DNA of 64,000 nt, taken from contig NC_068350.1 in NCBI RefSeq assembly GCF_014633365.1, forward strand, positions 8,719,922 to 8,783,921. The letters are read 5' to 3'. A model generated the notes under the pieces. It worked only from the letters and a program-made list of their open reading frames with translations. It made no database searches and was not told the origin of the DNA. Both the position numbers and the translations under genes were made by a program. Of the stretch, positions 44,589-56,517 are shown piece by piece (positions within the stretch are counted from its first letter, which is position 1; each line of letters starts with the position of its first letter). Source of the DNA: Diospyros lotus. Its lineage: Eukaryota > Streptophyta > Magnoliopsida > Ericales > Ebenaceae.

Positions 44589-45298
44589 TTCGCCTCCTTT
44601 TTTATGATAACAAAAAACATGATTTATGAGGTGATTAATGTGATAAAATATTTTTGAACTCCCTTTAATTTTATACTATGAGCTCCCCCTTTCAAAAATA
44701 CTAATAACATAAAAATATTTTGGATATAGCTTAATAGATAAAATAATTTTTAAGAGTTTTAAAAACTAAACCTGATTGCCAAATCTGATTGCCTTGATTG
44801 CACCTGCTTGATGCCCTATCTCTCAGATATACTATTTCCTCACATATACAAAAAAATATCATAATACTTTTTTCTCCCCCATACAAAAATAATATACAAT
44901 TCACACTCTCATATATACAATCTCTCATCTCATAATATCTTATTCTTCTCCCCCTTTTTGTCATAATAAAAAAGATAGTGTTAACGAAGAAAATAAAGAT
45001 TTAAACAATACAGTCCATGAGAAACATATACCGAGCATAATCCACAATATGATGGATAATGAATAAAGAGTACTGAAAATATAGATGCAACGTTAAATAC
45101 CAAAAACAGTACATCATATCCATTATGGAATTTCGCGTTAACCATTCCAACCATAGATCCAAGATTACACAACATAGAATATATCTACAAAGAAAGCAAT
45201 CATAAAATAGTCAAGGGGTACAGTAGCATTACAGAATCTATAAAGTAGTAATCTAAGTCACCTATGTTGATAGTTTTGGATTTCGCCGATGCTCAGTG

Positions 45299-45884
45299 CT
45301 AATGATGGTTGCTGAACACGACGGATCCAAGTTCATCGATATTACCTGGGAATGGCCACTGGCTGCTGCTAGTTTCGATTGGGTAAGGTTGTGAACTAAT
45401 CTCTTGGAAATAAGGAAACAATACATTTTCTTCTTGGATGACTGGATTTTCAAAATTCCAAATAGGGTTTAGATCATCCACGAGGAAAGATCTATTGTCA
45501 TAATATGGGTTTGAATTGATTTTTGGGTGAAACCAATTTTGACTATTGAAAGGGTTTGCAAATAGTAATTGCTCCAATAAAGCTAGATAAAATTAAAGAT
45601 CGACGACCTACTATTGGAGGGCAAAAATGTAGGAGACACAACCGTAAATAGGATCTTGAAGCTTAGCTTGAGCTTCATACAAGAGTGTAGCAGCAGCCCC
45701 ATAATAATCACTTATCGGAAGCTGGGCCAGGAGCTTGGAGCATTACTGGCACCAAAAATCGTGTGGATAACTGCAAAATCAGTAGGTCCTTCTTCATGGC
45801 AGAAGTAAGGGGCAAAGACGCATGATTGGGTATATTTTCTTCTTAATACTTTGCAGACACCGCATGGAGAACCGGGTCTTGACA
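45299..45884 (-). pseudogene. LOB-domain (LBD16/LBD29-like) processed pseudogene
   Basis: Read on the minus strand from an ATG at 45884. The first frame gives [17 protein letters not shown], the zinc-finger-like C-block CX2CX6CX3C with its third Cys changed to Tyr, then [10 protein letters not shown] and IFGASN. One missing base after FGASNA shifts the frame to [30 protein letters not shown] (GAS and DPxYGC landmarks) and FALQ. Two TAG codons and one TAA then stand where QQVVxLQ glutamines are expected. The frame reopens for a tail ending at 45299. The family are plant-specific transcription factors; LBD16/29 act in lateral root formation. No intron interrupts the domain. It sits inside a dead copia element, so it is probably a retrocopy or captured fragment. 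Confidence 0.88.
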
Positions 45885-46517
45885 TGATTTTTTTTTTTTA
45901 AAAAACTAGGTAGATTTAGCTAGATCTGGGTATTGAGCAGATCTGACTTGATCTAGGTAGATCTGGATAAGTCTGACAAGATGTTAGGACTGGGTAGATC
46001 GGGCCGGACAAACAAACGGTCAGACGGATGAATAAACAGATAGATTTGGAGGTCGGATCTGGATAGATCTGGCTAGAACAACGAATAACTGGACCATAAT
46101 CTGGGCACTAGCAACAACGGTGGCATGCATGGACCTGGGTGGCTGTCAGCGCAGATCTGGGAGGCGGCTCGGCGTAGATATGGGCGATAGAGTAGTGAGA
46201 GGAAAGAGAGACAAAAAGTGACGAAGCAGCAAGAGGTGAGAGCGAGGGCGAAGGCAACAAGCGAATCAACGAGAGAAGAGAAGAGGGAAGCTCATAGGGG
46301 GAAAGGAAATAGATGAACAGATGGACAACTTTGAACAAGGTCGGGTCGGGTTTCAAAGCAAACAGATGTCAGATCGACAGAGGGTTAGATACAAGATAAA
46401 TGAAGGAACAATGAATAACTGAAAAAAAGAGACTTACCGTGGATCTGTTCGGTGCTGTGGATCCGATTGGTAGCACGACGACTACTAGCAGAGAAGGCAG
46501 CGAATGGCGAGGGCAAC

Positions 46518-46541
46518 GAGAGAGAGAGAGAGAGAGAGAGA
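46518..46541 (+). repeat. (GA)12 microsatellite
   Basis: An uninterrupted GAGAGA run upstream of the LOB-domain copy (on its strand a CT run, as found in plant 5' UTRs). The next 130 bp (46560-46680) are a TTTA/ATTT low-complexity tract. Confidence 0.85.
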
Positions 46542-47089
46542 ACAAATGGGTTTCGGTGATGACGACTTCTTCTTTCTTCATTTTTTTTTGCGTTTTTAAT
46601 TTAATTTATTTAATTTATTTATTTATTTATTTATTTTTGTTATTTATTTATTTTTATTTTTTTATTATTTTTAAATAGAAACGAAATTTACACAAGAAAT
46701 TTTTCCACTTCAATATTCTAAGCTACCCAAAGGGATTTATTATTCCTAATTCCCTTCTAATTTATTCTTGAAAATTCATTGTGTTTCAAATATAGAAAAA
46801 TCTTTTAATTTTGGAACTAATTTCCAAAATTATTTTCTTGCACAACATTGATCCAAAATTCATTTTCTAAGGGTTGATTCATGCAAGTTGGCTCAATCAT
46901 TAGATATGAAGGCCGCATTGTAAAACATATAGTCCTTACACATTGAATTAGTTGTCCAATTATTTTTATCCATATGATGATTACAAATTTGTATTCTTAA
47001 GAAACTCATCTAAATCTCCTTAAATGGATCTATTGTTACCTCATTTTTATCTTCATTATTTCTTTTTGGCTCAAAGGATTTATTAAATA

Positions 47090-47664
47090 TAAATAGATTC
47101 TTTCAAAGAGTTTGTCCTAAGATTATACATTTTATAAGCCTTACTAGTATTTGAATATCCAAGAAAGATTCTTTAATCACTTTTAGCATCAAATTTTCCT
47201 ATATTGTCCTTTGTATTCAAAATAAAACATTTACATCCAAAGGCTCTAAAATAGAATACGATAGGCTTCTAATGTATCTCAAATGGTGTCTTCTTTATGC
47301 CTTGTCTTAAAATAAATCTATTTAAAGTGTAACAAACAATATTAACCACTTCGGTTCAAAAATAGGTAGGTAATTTATTCTTTAAAAACATAATTCTAAT
47401 CATTTCTTGAAGAGACAATTTTATCATTTAGCTCTCTTTGAATTCTTTTAGCTTTCTTCACAAAGTTTTGAAAAACTTCATCCTTTGAAGTCAAAGGCAT
47501 AACTCAAGTATCATAGAAAATTTCTTCACTAATTTTCATTTTAAGATGCCCGACAACTAGATCAAAATTTTCTTGATTAGGTTTGGATTTGCATGACCTA
47601 ATATGTCTTTTATGGCGTAAAAATAATATCCTCATTCTTTACTATTAGACATTATGTTTAGAAA
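47090..47664 (-). pseudogene. Copia integrase C-terminal remnant
   Basis: On the minus strand, broken frames give EVVNIVCYTLNRF, IKKTPFEIH, then RAFGCKCFILNTKDNIGKFDAK and IFLGYSNTSKAY: the standard end of the copia integrase domain. It is the continuation of the protease part at 55205-55409, from which it is now separated by the gypsy insertion and a deletion. Confidence 0.85.
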
Positions 47665-47669
47665 GTGAC

Positions 47670-47985
47670 TGTTCCTTCCTGACCAAAAGAGGAGGATCGG
47701 AGGCGGGTGGCGGGCTCCGGCGATAGGTCTGTTCGGGGGGTGGCTGGCACCTGCAAGCACTCCGACGGTCGAGTGAGTAAGAGAGTAAGGCTAAGCAGTG
47801 TGTCAATAGGTCAAAGATCAGAACATATCTTGACTCTGAAGAGAACTGGTTGATATAGAAGAAGGAGATGTCCTCCTGCATACATACGTCGTGCGTTTGC
47901 AGGTGATGGGACTGGTTACCCGGTGCTAGTGGAGGTTTCCAGGGGGTGGCATGGTGGCGACGGGACCTTTATTAATGTGGATGGG
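47670..47985 (-). repeat. 3' LTR (partial) of the nested gypsy element
   Basis: It matches 54675-54990 closely (GGCTGGCACCT.CAAGCACTC, GAGTGAGTAAGAGAGTAAGGCTA and so on). Beyond about 47985 the similarity to the 5' LTR is lost, apart from a short CGGGCCGAGAC near 48046. Confidence 0.85.
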
Positions 47986-49691
47986 AGGCCGTCGGTCAAG
48001 CCAATTTTATCTTTGTTGGGATGACGATTCTAGAGTCATCTTGAGGTCGGGCCGAGACTACTAAGGGGGCAATATTCTCTACGCGTTGACTCACGTCGCC
48101 TGTGGCTTTCGAATTCGAAGATGTTCATCCTCGAAGGGGAAGGCGTTAGCTTGGTGTCGTCCGAGTACGCAGGGCGACTAGCCACTGTGAGTATATGTCG
48201 GTAGGGTCTCGTACTGCAGAGATATGTCTGGGGTATGGTCAAGTTCTTGCTTACGTATGCTATCTAGGTTTAGGAAGAAGAGGTTGCGCTTTTCCTGGTG
48301 AAGCTTTGGATATGTTTTTAGGCTCTAGCCATAGCTAGACTCCGACTTTTACAGGGTGAAGATTGATCCTAGCGGCGAGGAAAAACTCCTTTGATGCGTA
48401 CATCGTGTGGGACTTTGGGATATGGAGCGCTATCTCGTCGTAGGCGTGCATGGCGGCTTCTGATTTCCTTGAGAACTTGAATGCGCGATAGGTACATGAT
48501 AGGTGGAACGCCCCTAATGCTCTAAGCGTCTGGTGGTGTTTTGCTTTCTTCTGGATGCGACGTATGGGTTAGTTTAAAATGTGTCTCTTGCTTTTGTGTT
48601 TTTCAATGTTTCTTTCTCAAAATGTGCGTTATTTTCCCAACCTCTCTCTCAGATAGAGGCAGTTTCTTGCTTTAGTAGAAGGATGTTGAGGGTTAGCCCT
48701 ATTGGTCATCAAGGGGAAGCTAGCGGCGATGCTGAAGGAGGCGCCACTTTTCCATTCGTCGGTCTAATATCCTTCTATTGTATTTGAGTGAAGCTTTAAA
48801 CGACATCATTTTAGGTAGGGCAAGAGGGTTTTTTGAAACCCCCATGGCTGCCCAAAACGACAGCATTTTGGGCCCTGGGTGGAGGGCTAAAACGGCAATC
48901 GCCTTTGCCATTTCACTTGGCGTGCTTCTCTTTGTCTTTTAGCCCGCCTCTTCGCTAATCGTCGATGCTCAGCTACGCCTTTATACGATGCAATTTACAC
49001 CGCTTGAGTCTTCTTTATATCAGCTACAGTCGCCTCGGGATGGTAAGCGAGACGGCCTCCGATTATCTGTTTCAATTAGGGTTTGTTCGATCATTCTCTG
49101 TTTATTCTTTTTGTATAGATGATTTGTTCGTTTTCTCTCTAAGGTGTAAGCCTCTAATCTGTAGCTTGTAGTTATGGGGCTAATTTAATTTGAGAGTCGT
49201 TTTTGTACAGAGAGATCAGATAGTGTTTTTGTTTGTAATCCGAGGCTGTAAACAGATTTTATCCTTATAGTGCAGTGAACTCCCTTTGCCGGAACTCAAC
49301 GTGGACATAGCCCTTTGTAATGGGTGAACCACGGTAAATTGTTTGTGTTCTTCGCTTTTGATTTGTTTTAAGTTTCTGTGTATGATTCTGTCCATTTATT
49401 CGTGTATGAAATCGGTCTATTTATTTATGTTATAAAGGGTTAATCTAGGGTTGAGCTTCGTCTCATCCCAACACCTTCATTGTCGGGCCTACTCTTCCGG
49501 CTACTCATGATGAAGGGCAACCGTCGATTGGGAAGCGTCAAAGGGGCGCCGGGGGGGCTGAGTCATTCGCTGGGGTGCCATCTACGGGTGATTCCGATCC
49601 CTCTGCCTCGGGGAACCGTCAGGGGACGTACCGCCAAATGGAGGATTAGGTTCTAGAGGTTTTGGTGGAGTACCGGGCGGTGGAGTTCTGA

Positions 49692-50204
49692 TTTCTCTCA
49701 GAGGCCGCTGCCCTCTGGCAATCGCACCGAGATGAGGTGGAGCGTATCCAAGAGGCGGCGGAGAGCAAGGCAAGGGAAAAGGTGGCCAAGGAGACAACTG
49801 ACCTGTATCAGGGGCTGGGGGAGTCAAAGGTGTCGTGGACTCGTTATCGCGAGGTCATAAGTCGTCTTAGCCGCCAGCGTGAGGATGTCAGGGTGGCACT
49901 CTGCCATTCAAAGGCAGAGGTTGGCCATCTGCGAGCGACGCTCGAGGCCACCCGATCGATGACGGATGCTGGCACGACTCTGGTGTTGGAGGCCACGAAT
50001 GAGTATCTGGAGGACTACGAGGAAGCTCTTCTCCATGTTCGAACTTTGTTTCCCAATCTAGACCTGCAACCCTGTAAGCCATATATGAGGGTCGAAGTCA
50101 GCGTCTTGTGGACCCAACCAAGGGGACGCAGGTTAGGACTTCGAGGGAAACTCCCGAGATGGGTCGAGTTTGGGAGGGTGCTGCCGAGGACGCTGAATCC
50201 CTAG
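49692..50204 (+). CDS. Antisense ORF of the nested gypsy element
   Basis: The frame is open from a stop at 49689 to 50204 and has no early ATG, so its start is lost or upstream. It is rich in Ala, Glu, Arg and Leu (for example VERIQEAAESKAREKVAKET), suggesting a coiled coil, and contains LHVRTLFPNLDLQP, like the lFP.LDL stretch of extra ORFs described in Tat-group gypsy elements. It runs opposite to gag and lies between the pol-less interior and the 3' LTR, the usual place of such ORFs. Function is unknown. The upstream TGA (frame reads VEF-stop-FLSEAAA) may be a mutated TGG. Confidence 0.45.
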   Translation, partial: FLSEAAALWQSHRDEVERIQEAAESKAREKVAKETTDLYQGLGESKVSWTRYREVISRLSRQREDVRVALCHSKAEVGHLRATLEATRSMTDAGTTLVLEATNEYLEDYEEALLHVRTLFPNLDLQPCKPYMRVEVSVLWTQPRGRRLGLRGKLPRWVEFGRVLPRTLNP

Positions 50205-51530
50205 CCGAGCTGGGCTAATTCGCTCTTTCATTGCAGTTGTGTAGGTTTTCTGTAATATTTTCTTGATTTCGTTTGGTCTTGTGTTATTGTGACTTTTTTT
50301 GCTGCCTTTTGACTTGTCATTCGTAATGGAATATTCCATTTCTCTTTTCGCAAGGCCCCCTCCTTGTTCCTTTCTGTTATGTCTTTTTGTTTTTTTGTTT
50401 TTTGTCGAGCCAGGGCGTTTTTTTGGGGACCTAGTGGCTCTTTGAGTTGGATGGTTGGTGCCCAATTCTAGGATTCAGGGTGCTAACTCCGTGAGTTTGG
50501 TAGAGGTTTGGAGGGGTTGTGTGTGCAGCGCAAGCTTCGAGGTTATAAATGAGATGACGTTTCAGGGCCGAACGTATTATTTTTTGGCGGGACGCTTCGT
50601 CCTTCAAGCATTTTATTAACACGCGGGGGCGTTGATTGATCAGGGTGGGAGTGGTGCGATTTTTTGTTTTTCGTGGTAGGGATATGACTGTATTGATGGC
50701 GTGATTTTTCGAAGCCCGATCGTATTTAATTGTTTGGGAAACATTGGGGGTATTCTAATCGTCGAACAATCGTGCTTATAAAAGAGGAGGGGAAAGCTCT
50801 AGGTTTCTTTGCTTGTTTGCATCTTCGCTTTGAGAGACTAGGGAAATGTGGTTAGTGTTTGACGGTGGGAATTTTGCACCCAGGTGTGGTGCTTTTGTTG
50901 ATGACCCTATGAGTGGCAACTACCTGAGTGGTACAGCGGGGGCCGAGAGGTTTGTGGTTGAGTGTGTTGAGACGAGGGTAGTACTAGGATGGGTGAGCCA
51001 TGTCGTGTCTAGAATGGGTGATGTGGCTTTCTCGGAGTTCAACTCTGGTGGAAGTATCGTGTTCCAGCGTCCGAGGGTTTGATCCATTAATGTCGATATT
51101 ATCAAGCTGGAGTTGGGGATCATCTACTAGCTTCAAGGTTGAAAGTTGGAAATGCTGGGATCGCCTAGGTGGCGGGTTATCCCGGATTTTCATCAAGAGT
51201 AACAGCCGTGCTGGCAGAATCTAACCCCTTTGAGAGTATGATGTCAAGAAGTACAAAGGGGGTCCAGCCATTTTTGGGCAGTTTACGAGGGAAGTGATTC
51301 CTAATGATCTAGAGGAGTGTGTTATAAAGAGACTGCTGCTTGGCCCTTCTTTATCCGTTTGCTTTTCCCCTATTAGGCTTCCAAGCATTTGTATCATACG
51401 GTAGATGCAGTGTGATAGGCAAGTGTAACGTAAGATTATTATAGATATGAGGCTTGTAATCAGATGTAAAATTTTATAATGGAATGTAATTGTTTTCTGG
51501 GTACCTTGTGCCTTGATGTAAAATATTCTA

Positions 51531-51890
51531 GGGTTGGACCAAGGGAAGCTCGAGGTCCGGCGTGCCTGTCTGTTATAAGGTGCGACTTTTGAGTCGGACC
51601 GGGGGAAGCTCGAGTCCTAGCATGCTTGTCTGTTACAAGGCACGATTTTAGGGTCGGACCAGGGAAAGCTCGAGGTCTGACGTGCCTGTCTATTACAAGG
51701 CACGACTTTAGGGTCGAACAGAGGGAAGCTCGAGGTTCAGCGTGCCTGTCTGTTACAAGGCACGACTTAAGGGTCGGATCGAGCGAAGCTCAAGCCGAGG
51801 TTCGCGCGGGCCTGTCTGTTACAAGGCAGGACTTTAAGGTCAGACCAAGAGAAGCACAAGTCGAGGTCCGCACGGGACGAACTGACCATG
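51531..51890 (+). repeat. 60-bp tandem repeat array
   Basis: GGGTCGGACC-type starts occur at 51531, 51591, 51651, 51711 and 51771 (exactly 60 bp apart), then at about 51837 (66 bp). Each unit carries GGGAAGCTCGAG, GCCTGTCTGTTACAAGGC and ACGACTTT. The TGCCTGTCTGTTACAAGGCA part is a near-palindrome. It creates a repetitive but meaningless ORF (51626-51976). Confidence 0.92.
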
Positions 51891-52632
51891 TCGGTCTGGG
51901 TCCTAAGCAAGTCTTAAAGGATGACCGAATCTGGCTCAAGATCCTGTGCGCCTGTCTGATACAAGGTGTGGCTTGATATGGCTGAGGCGAACTCAAGGCG
52001 CCTAGAGAAATGACAAGGGCTCGTACCTGCATCTAAGTTTATTTCATAAAAGTTGGAGTGTTTGGCATACCTCGTTACTTCGCACCACTTTGGTGGTGGT
52101 TTATCCGAACATTTGTCCCTGCTTCAGCATGCAAACCAGGTGAGTCAGGGTTGCAGATGGCTTGCACTTCGTATTTAGTTGATCAGGTAGGGCCGAAGGG
52201 ATGATGAAATGGGATTATGCTAGGACTTATTGGGAAGTATCGAAGGAAAATCCATGTTTCCACAAGGAATATAACGAGTAATTAACGGAAGTAACTATCT
52301 TATTTAGCAAGGGATATCATGATAATGAGTCCCAAGAATTATGGTTGCTTGGTCGGAGTGTGCTCTCCCTCATGCCACGGATTTAGCTAGGTGGCGGGCT
52401 CTACTGCTGATATTGGCTTGAGGCGACGCTCACCCCACAAATAGCTTGTTCTGGGTAGGAGTCTGACTCTTCGAGGTAGAGTTCTGTCTCGGGTCAACAT
52501 TGGTCATCTGTTGATTGGTCTTGTTTTTCTAGTTCTATCGTGTGCACATTGAAGTGCGGGGCTTAGCCATTTGTCTTTGCCATTGGACCATTATTCCCAA
52601 GAGTGCCGCTTCCCCTACCATTCTTACTGGGC

Positions 52633-54581
52633 CTAGGGGTTTCGAATCCTGAGGCTGCTGTGGTAACATTGTCGAGCTTCTTTTTGGTCAATGTGGATGG
52701 TTCCGACCTTGGTGTATGTTATTGGGAACTTCATGGCTAGGTGGGGGGTGGACACTACTGCGCCTAATTTGTTGAGAGAAGGGCGACTAAGCAGCACGTT
52801 ATATGGTGTTTGACAGTCAATGACTAGGTATCGGATGCAGATTGTCTTGACGAGGGGAGTTGTCCCGAATGAGGTTAGCAAGTCGATGTAGCCTTTGACT
52901 CCTACTTGTTCTCCTAAAAACCAATCAAATTTCCATCGAATGGTCTTAGTTCCTTTTCGGGGATTCCTATCTTCTTTAGGGTTGACAAGTACATCAGGTC
53001 GGCTGAGCTACCTTGATCCATGAGTACTTTCTTCACCAAGAAGTTGGCGGTGACAACCGAGGTTACCAGGGGATTGTCGAGATTTTTGTTGTCCCCTTCG
53101 AAATCCTCCTCAGTAAAGGAGATTAAGAGGTGGCGGGGAATTCTCCTTGGTTTCTTTTCGGTGCTGTCTATTGACATTATCAAGCATAGATATCATTTTC
53201 TTGCCCAGCTTGACTCTTCCCTGCTAGCAAAGCCTCTAGAGATGGTGTTAATAACCCCGGCTACCAAGTTTCCTAGAGGTGGTCCGGCATTTTGTCTGTC
53301 GCCAGCTTGGTGCCACCTCTGAGGGTTGTGGCTCCTTTTCCTTCCTGGGTTGCCCTGGGGGGATCGCCTTCAGTTCTGTTGGTAAACGTATTGAAGGAGG
53401 TAGTATTCCCTAACCAGCCGCTTTATTTGGTCTTTTAGGGCGGATCATTCTTCGGTCGTGTGTCCAAACATGCAGTGGTAATCACACCGTTTACTAGTGT
53501 CGATGTTGTCACGGGGGGGTCGTTGTTCACTACATCTAAAAGATGGACAATCCTGGTGTTGTAAATTTCATGGAAGATTCAATCCCACCTTGTTGTGAGG
53601 GGAGTGTACACATTGTAGTGTAACCAGGGTGGTTTGAGGGCCTGGGGTGGTTCTCTCCGCCCTTTGCTGTGATCCCGGCCTTCTTAGTTTTGGTGAGGGT
53701 CCCTCATGTGGCTGTGTTGATGCCGGGGAGGGGGTCTTGGCTAGTGGGCCGACTATGATTGTACTTGCAACTCAGCTTCAGCGCGTCGGGCGGACGAGGT
53801 TTCTTCTATGTTGATGTACCATGCCGAGCGTGTTTTAAGGTCAGCCAGGGTGGCGAGGGGCTTTTGGGCCATTGAATCGGCAAAGGGACCTGCTCTTAAT
53901 CCAATCATAATGGCGTGCAGGGATACCGCAGGGTTGAGATCGTTGATCTAGAGAGCTTCTTGAAAGAACCTGTTCATGAACACACGCAGTGGCTCGTGTT
54001 TTCCTTGTTTCAGGTTGATAAGACTGGCCAAGGTCCTGCGATGGGCTCGACTAGTGGAGAAATGAGTGAGGAAGTAAGTGGCTAGCTCAGAGAAGTCATG
54101 GATAGAATTCAACTCTAAGGATGAGAACCATAACATGGCCGATTTCCTCAGGGTATTAGGGAAGGTCTGACACATGATCGGGTCTGAGCTTCCACTTATC
54201 AGCATGGTAGCGCTGAAAGTGGTAAGGTGATCCTGGGCGTCGGTGGTGCCGTTATAGGGTTCTAAGGTGTAGGGGGCGGAAGACGTCGGGTAGGGGAACG
54301 GTCATGATGACCTCGGAGAAGGGATGGCTGTGGGAGTACAGGAATGCGAAAGGTGAAGGGATTGGGGTATGGGTAGCCTGGTGGTGTTGGTGACGACTAC
54401 CTTCTGCATCACAATCGGTTCGCTCGTTGGGTTGGTCACACTGCTGGTTTTGTGTTAATTCGGTAACTCGATTCTGAAGCTGCTCAATTGTCTGGAAAAT
54501 GACTTCTATGACAGCTGGATTTTGTGGAGGGTGATCAGGGTTATTTGGCTCTTGGGCGGGGGCGCTTCTGGTTGGCACCAT
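52633..54581 (-). pseudogene. Gag and protease remnant of the nested gypsy element
   Basis: On the minus strand, gag starts about 54581 (MVPTRSAPAQE) and after a frame break continues with a gag core: LRKSAMLWFSSL, FSELATYFLTHF and KQGKHEPLRVFMNRF (54205-53948), then read-through frames to about 53750. A zinc-knuckle relic CDYHCMFGHTTEE lies at 53492-53448, its last Cys codon now TGA. Protease covers 53183-52914, with VLMDQGSSADLMY at the active site (D-Q-G in place of D-T/S-G, as in several Tat elements), and 52881-52633 with TPYNVLLSRPSLN. No RT follows. Confidence 0.85.
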
Positions 54582-54674
54582 AGCGTGGCAGCGGTGGGGG
54601 GGGGTTGATTCGAAAGGCTTTTTGTGAGCTTATGGGGTAGGTAAGTTTTACTGAACCCCACGGTGGACGCCAGA

Positions 54675-55194
54675 TGTTCCTTCCTGACCAAAAGAGGATT
54701 ATCGGAGGCAGGGCACGGGCTCCGGCGATGGGTCCGTCCGGGAGGTGGCTGGCACCTACAAGCACTCTGACGGTTGAGTGAGTAAGAGAGTAAGGCTAGG
54801 CAGTGTATCAGTAGGTCAGAGATCAAAACATACCTTGGCTCTGAAGAGAGCTGGTTGATATAGAAGGATGAGATGTTCTCCTGCATGCATGCGTCGTGAG
54901 TTTGCAGGTAATGGGACTAGCTATCCGGCGCCAGTAGAGGTTCTCAAGCGGTGGCATTGTGGCGATGGGGCCCTCATTAATATGGATGGGATCCGCCATT
55001 AATGAGGGCAGGGTCTGAGACTGTCGCACGGATATTCAATGGGATTGCAATGATGCTGTGGCAGGTTAGCGTTAGGCCAAGGTTGGGTTTAGAAGGAAGA
55101 CCAGATTAGGCCTGAGGAGGGGGCCGAGATTGGGCCTTAGGAGAAAGCTGAGATTGGGCCTAAGAGAGGGCCGAGATTGGGCCCGGACGATCCA
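54675..55194 (-). repeat. 5' LTR of the nested gypsy element
   Basis: 520 bp; in minus orientation it starts TGGATC and ends GGAACA, followed by the primer site. A GGGCCGAGATTGGGCC word repeats several times near the outer end (55107-55184). Confidence 0.85.
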
Positions 55195-55204
55195 GTGACA
55201 AACC

Positions 55205-56450
55205 TTTGTTCTTTGGAAATGAGATCTATATATCTCTTCCACTAGTCATGTGCTGTGAGCATTCACTATCCATATACCATTTTGCTTCACATTATGGTCC
55301 TCATGCACGTCTACATATTTGATGAGATCATGTTTTAGGTTTGGGTACCCATCTATAAACTGGTCCCTTGAATCTTTCTTCATTTGTATCAAATGATTTA
55401 ATTATTCTTTATGTATGTGGATGAGGAGTAACATTTAAAATTTTATGATCTAAATCATTCGTTATTTGTATTACCCCTTTGGGTATCCACATTTGTACTA
55501 TGTTGTTTCTCTTAGGTTGGAGTCTCCATCTAGGTTGTTTCCATTCTCTCTTAAGTGTTTTGTACTTTGGTTTGGGTTTTGAATTTTTCTTTGGAATTAA
55601 TGTGGCTAAACTTTTCTCTATTGCATTCTTTTCCACTAATAGTTTATTATTTTGAGTTTTTAATATTTTGTTTTCTTCTTGAAGGTTAGTTAATTGATCT
55701 TTTAATTTATCTTCATTTTCTTTCTTGAGTTCTTGTGATTTTTCTTTTAAGTTCTTTATTTCACTCTTTAATTTTTTGATTTCTTCTTTGTGGGATTTCT
55801 TAGAATTTTTTAATTCTTTCTTAGTGGATAGAAATTTTATATATAGTTTTTCGTACACTTTTTGTAATTTTCTACCTCCATGTTATCTTGCTCTTCTTCA
55901 TCTTCTTTTATAAACATAAAACATTTCTCTTCATTTACTTTTAAGGCCGAGGTTTTCTTATCTTTCTTGCCCTTCATGTCTTCATTTATTTTTCTTAGCA
56001 TTCTAAAAATATTTGAGGCTTTTTCAAACCATCCATTCAAAATACTAATTGTCTCACTAATCCGTAATTTACATCTTTGATATTGAGACATAAGAAAACT
56101 CTTCTTAAAATTATTAGTTCTTTTATGAATTCTCTTTAATTCTTTCCATAATTCATGAGATGTAGAGCATAAAGACAATTTTTCACACTCACTAGGTATT
56201 AAAGAACTAAAAATTAAATATCTTGCCATATGGTCAATTTCTATTTTTCTTAGATCTTCCTTTGACCATTATTCCTCATATTGAGAGGATATATCAAATT
56301 TATCCCTAACAAGTCTCCATAAAAGATAGCTATGGAAATGATATAGGATTTCATCCTTATCTTCCAAAAAACATAATCATTTCTAATAAGCATTGGAGGA
56401 CTAAAGGGGATTGAGACATCACCTAGGGATTGATTAAAATAAGAGGCCAT
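55205..56450 (-). pseudogene. SIRE-like copia gag and protease remnant
   Basis: Minus strand, three frames in order. 56450-56250 starts MASYFNQSLGD and has VFWKIRMKSYI. 56229-55837 is the UBN2-type gag with LCSTSHELWKELKRIHK and MSQYQRCKL. 55858-55409 is a long Lys/Glu-rich coiled coil ending in a QMWIPKG-like block. After that, KWYMDSECSQHMT (about 55285) is the protease active site, where D-S-G has become D-S-E. The gypsy insertion begins about 80 bp further on. Confidence 0.88.
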
Positions 56451-56500
56451 TATAAGATCTTATCCTAAGATTTGAAATTTGAAACATAAATATTTTAGGA

Positions 56501-56515
56501 CCTGCTGTGATACCA
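56501..56515 (-). other. Primer-binding site of the SIRE-like copia element
   Basis: The complement reads TGGTATCACAGCAGG, one base off the initiator Met tRNA site over its core, just inside the 5' LTR. Confidence 0.8.
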
Positions 56516-56517
56516 AT

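Larger units (their letters stand above)
47670..55194 (-). mobile_element. Nested Ty3/gypsy element without pol
   Basis: LTR sequence starts (plus-strand view) TGTTCCTTCCTGACCAAAAG at both 47670 and 54675. The 5-bp flanks GTGAC at 47665-47669 and 55195-55199 are identical, which fixes both ends. On the minus strand: 5' LTR, primer site TGGCGTCCACCG (just inside 54675), gag, protease; then about 4 kb with no RT, RNase H or integrase I can see. That part holds a 60-bp tandem array (51531-51890) and an antisense ORF (49692-50204). The 3' LTR is shortened or rearranged after 47985. Tat-like by gag and protease wording. It must use proteins from another element to move. Confidence 0.85.

Noticed and set aside
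51531..51890. Possible CRISPR-like array
   Set aside because: Units are contiguous 60-bp tandem copies without unique spacers, inside a plant retroelement.
51626..51976. 116-codon plus-strand ORF
   Set aside because: It is a translation of the 60-bp tandem array. The repeat period, a multiple of three, keeps it open by chance.
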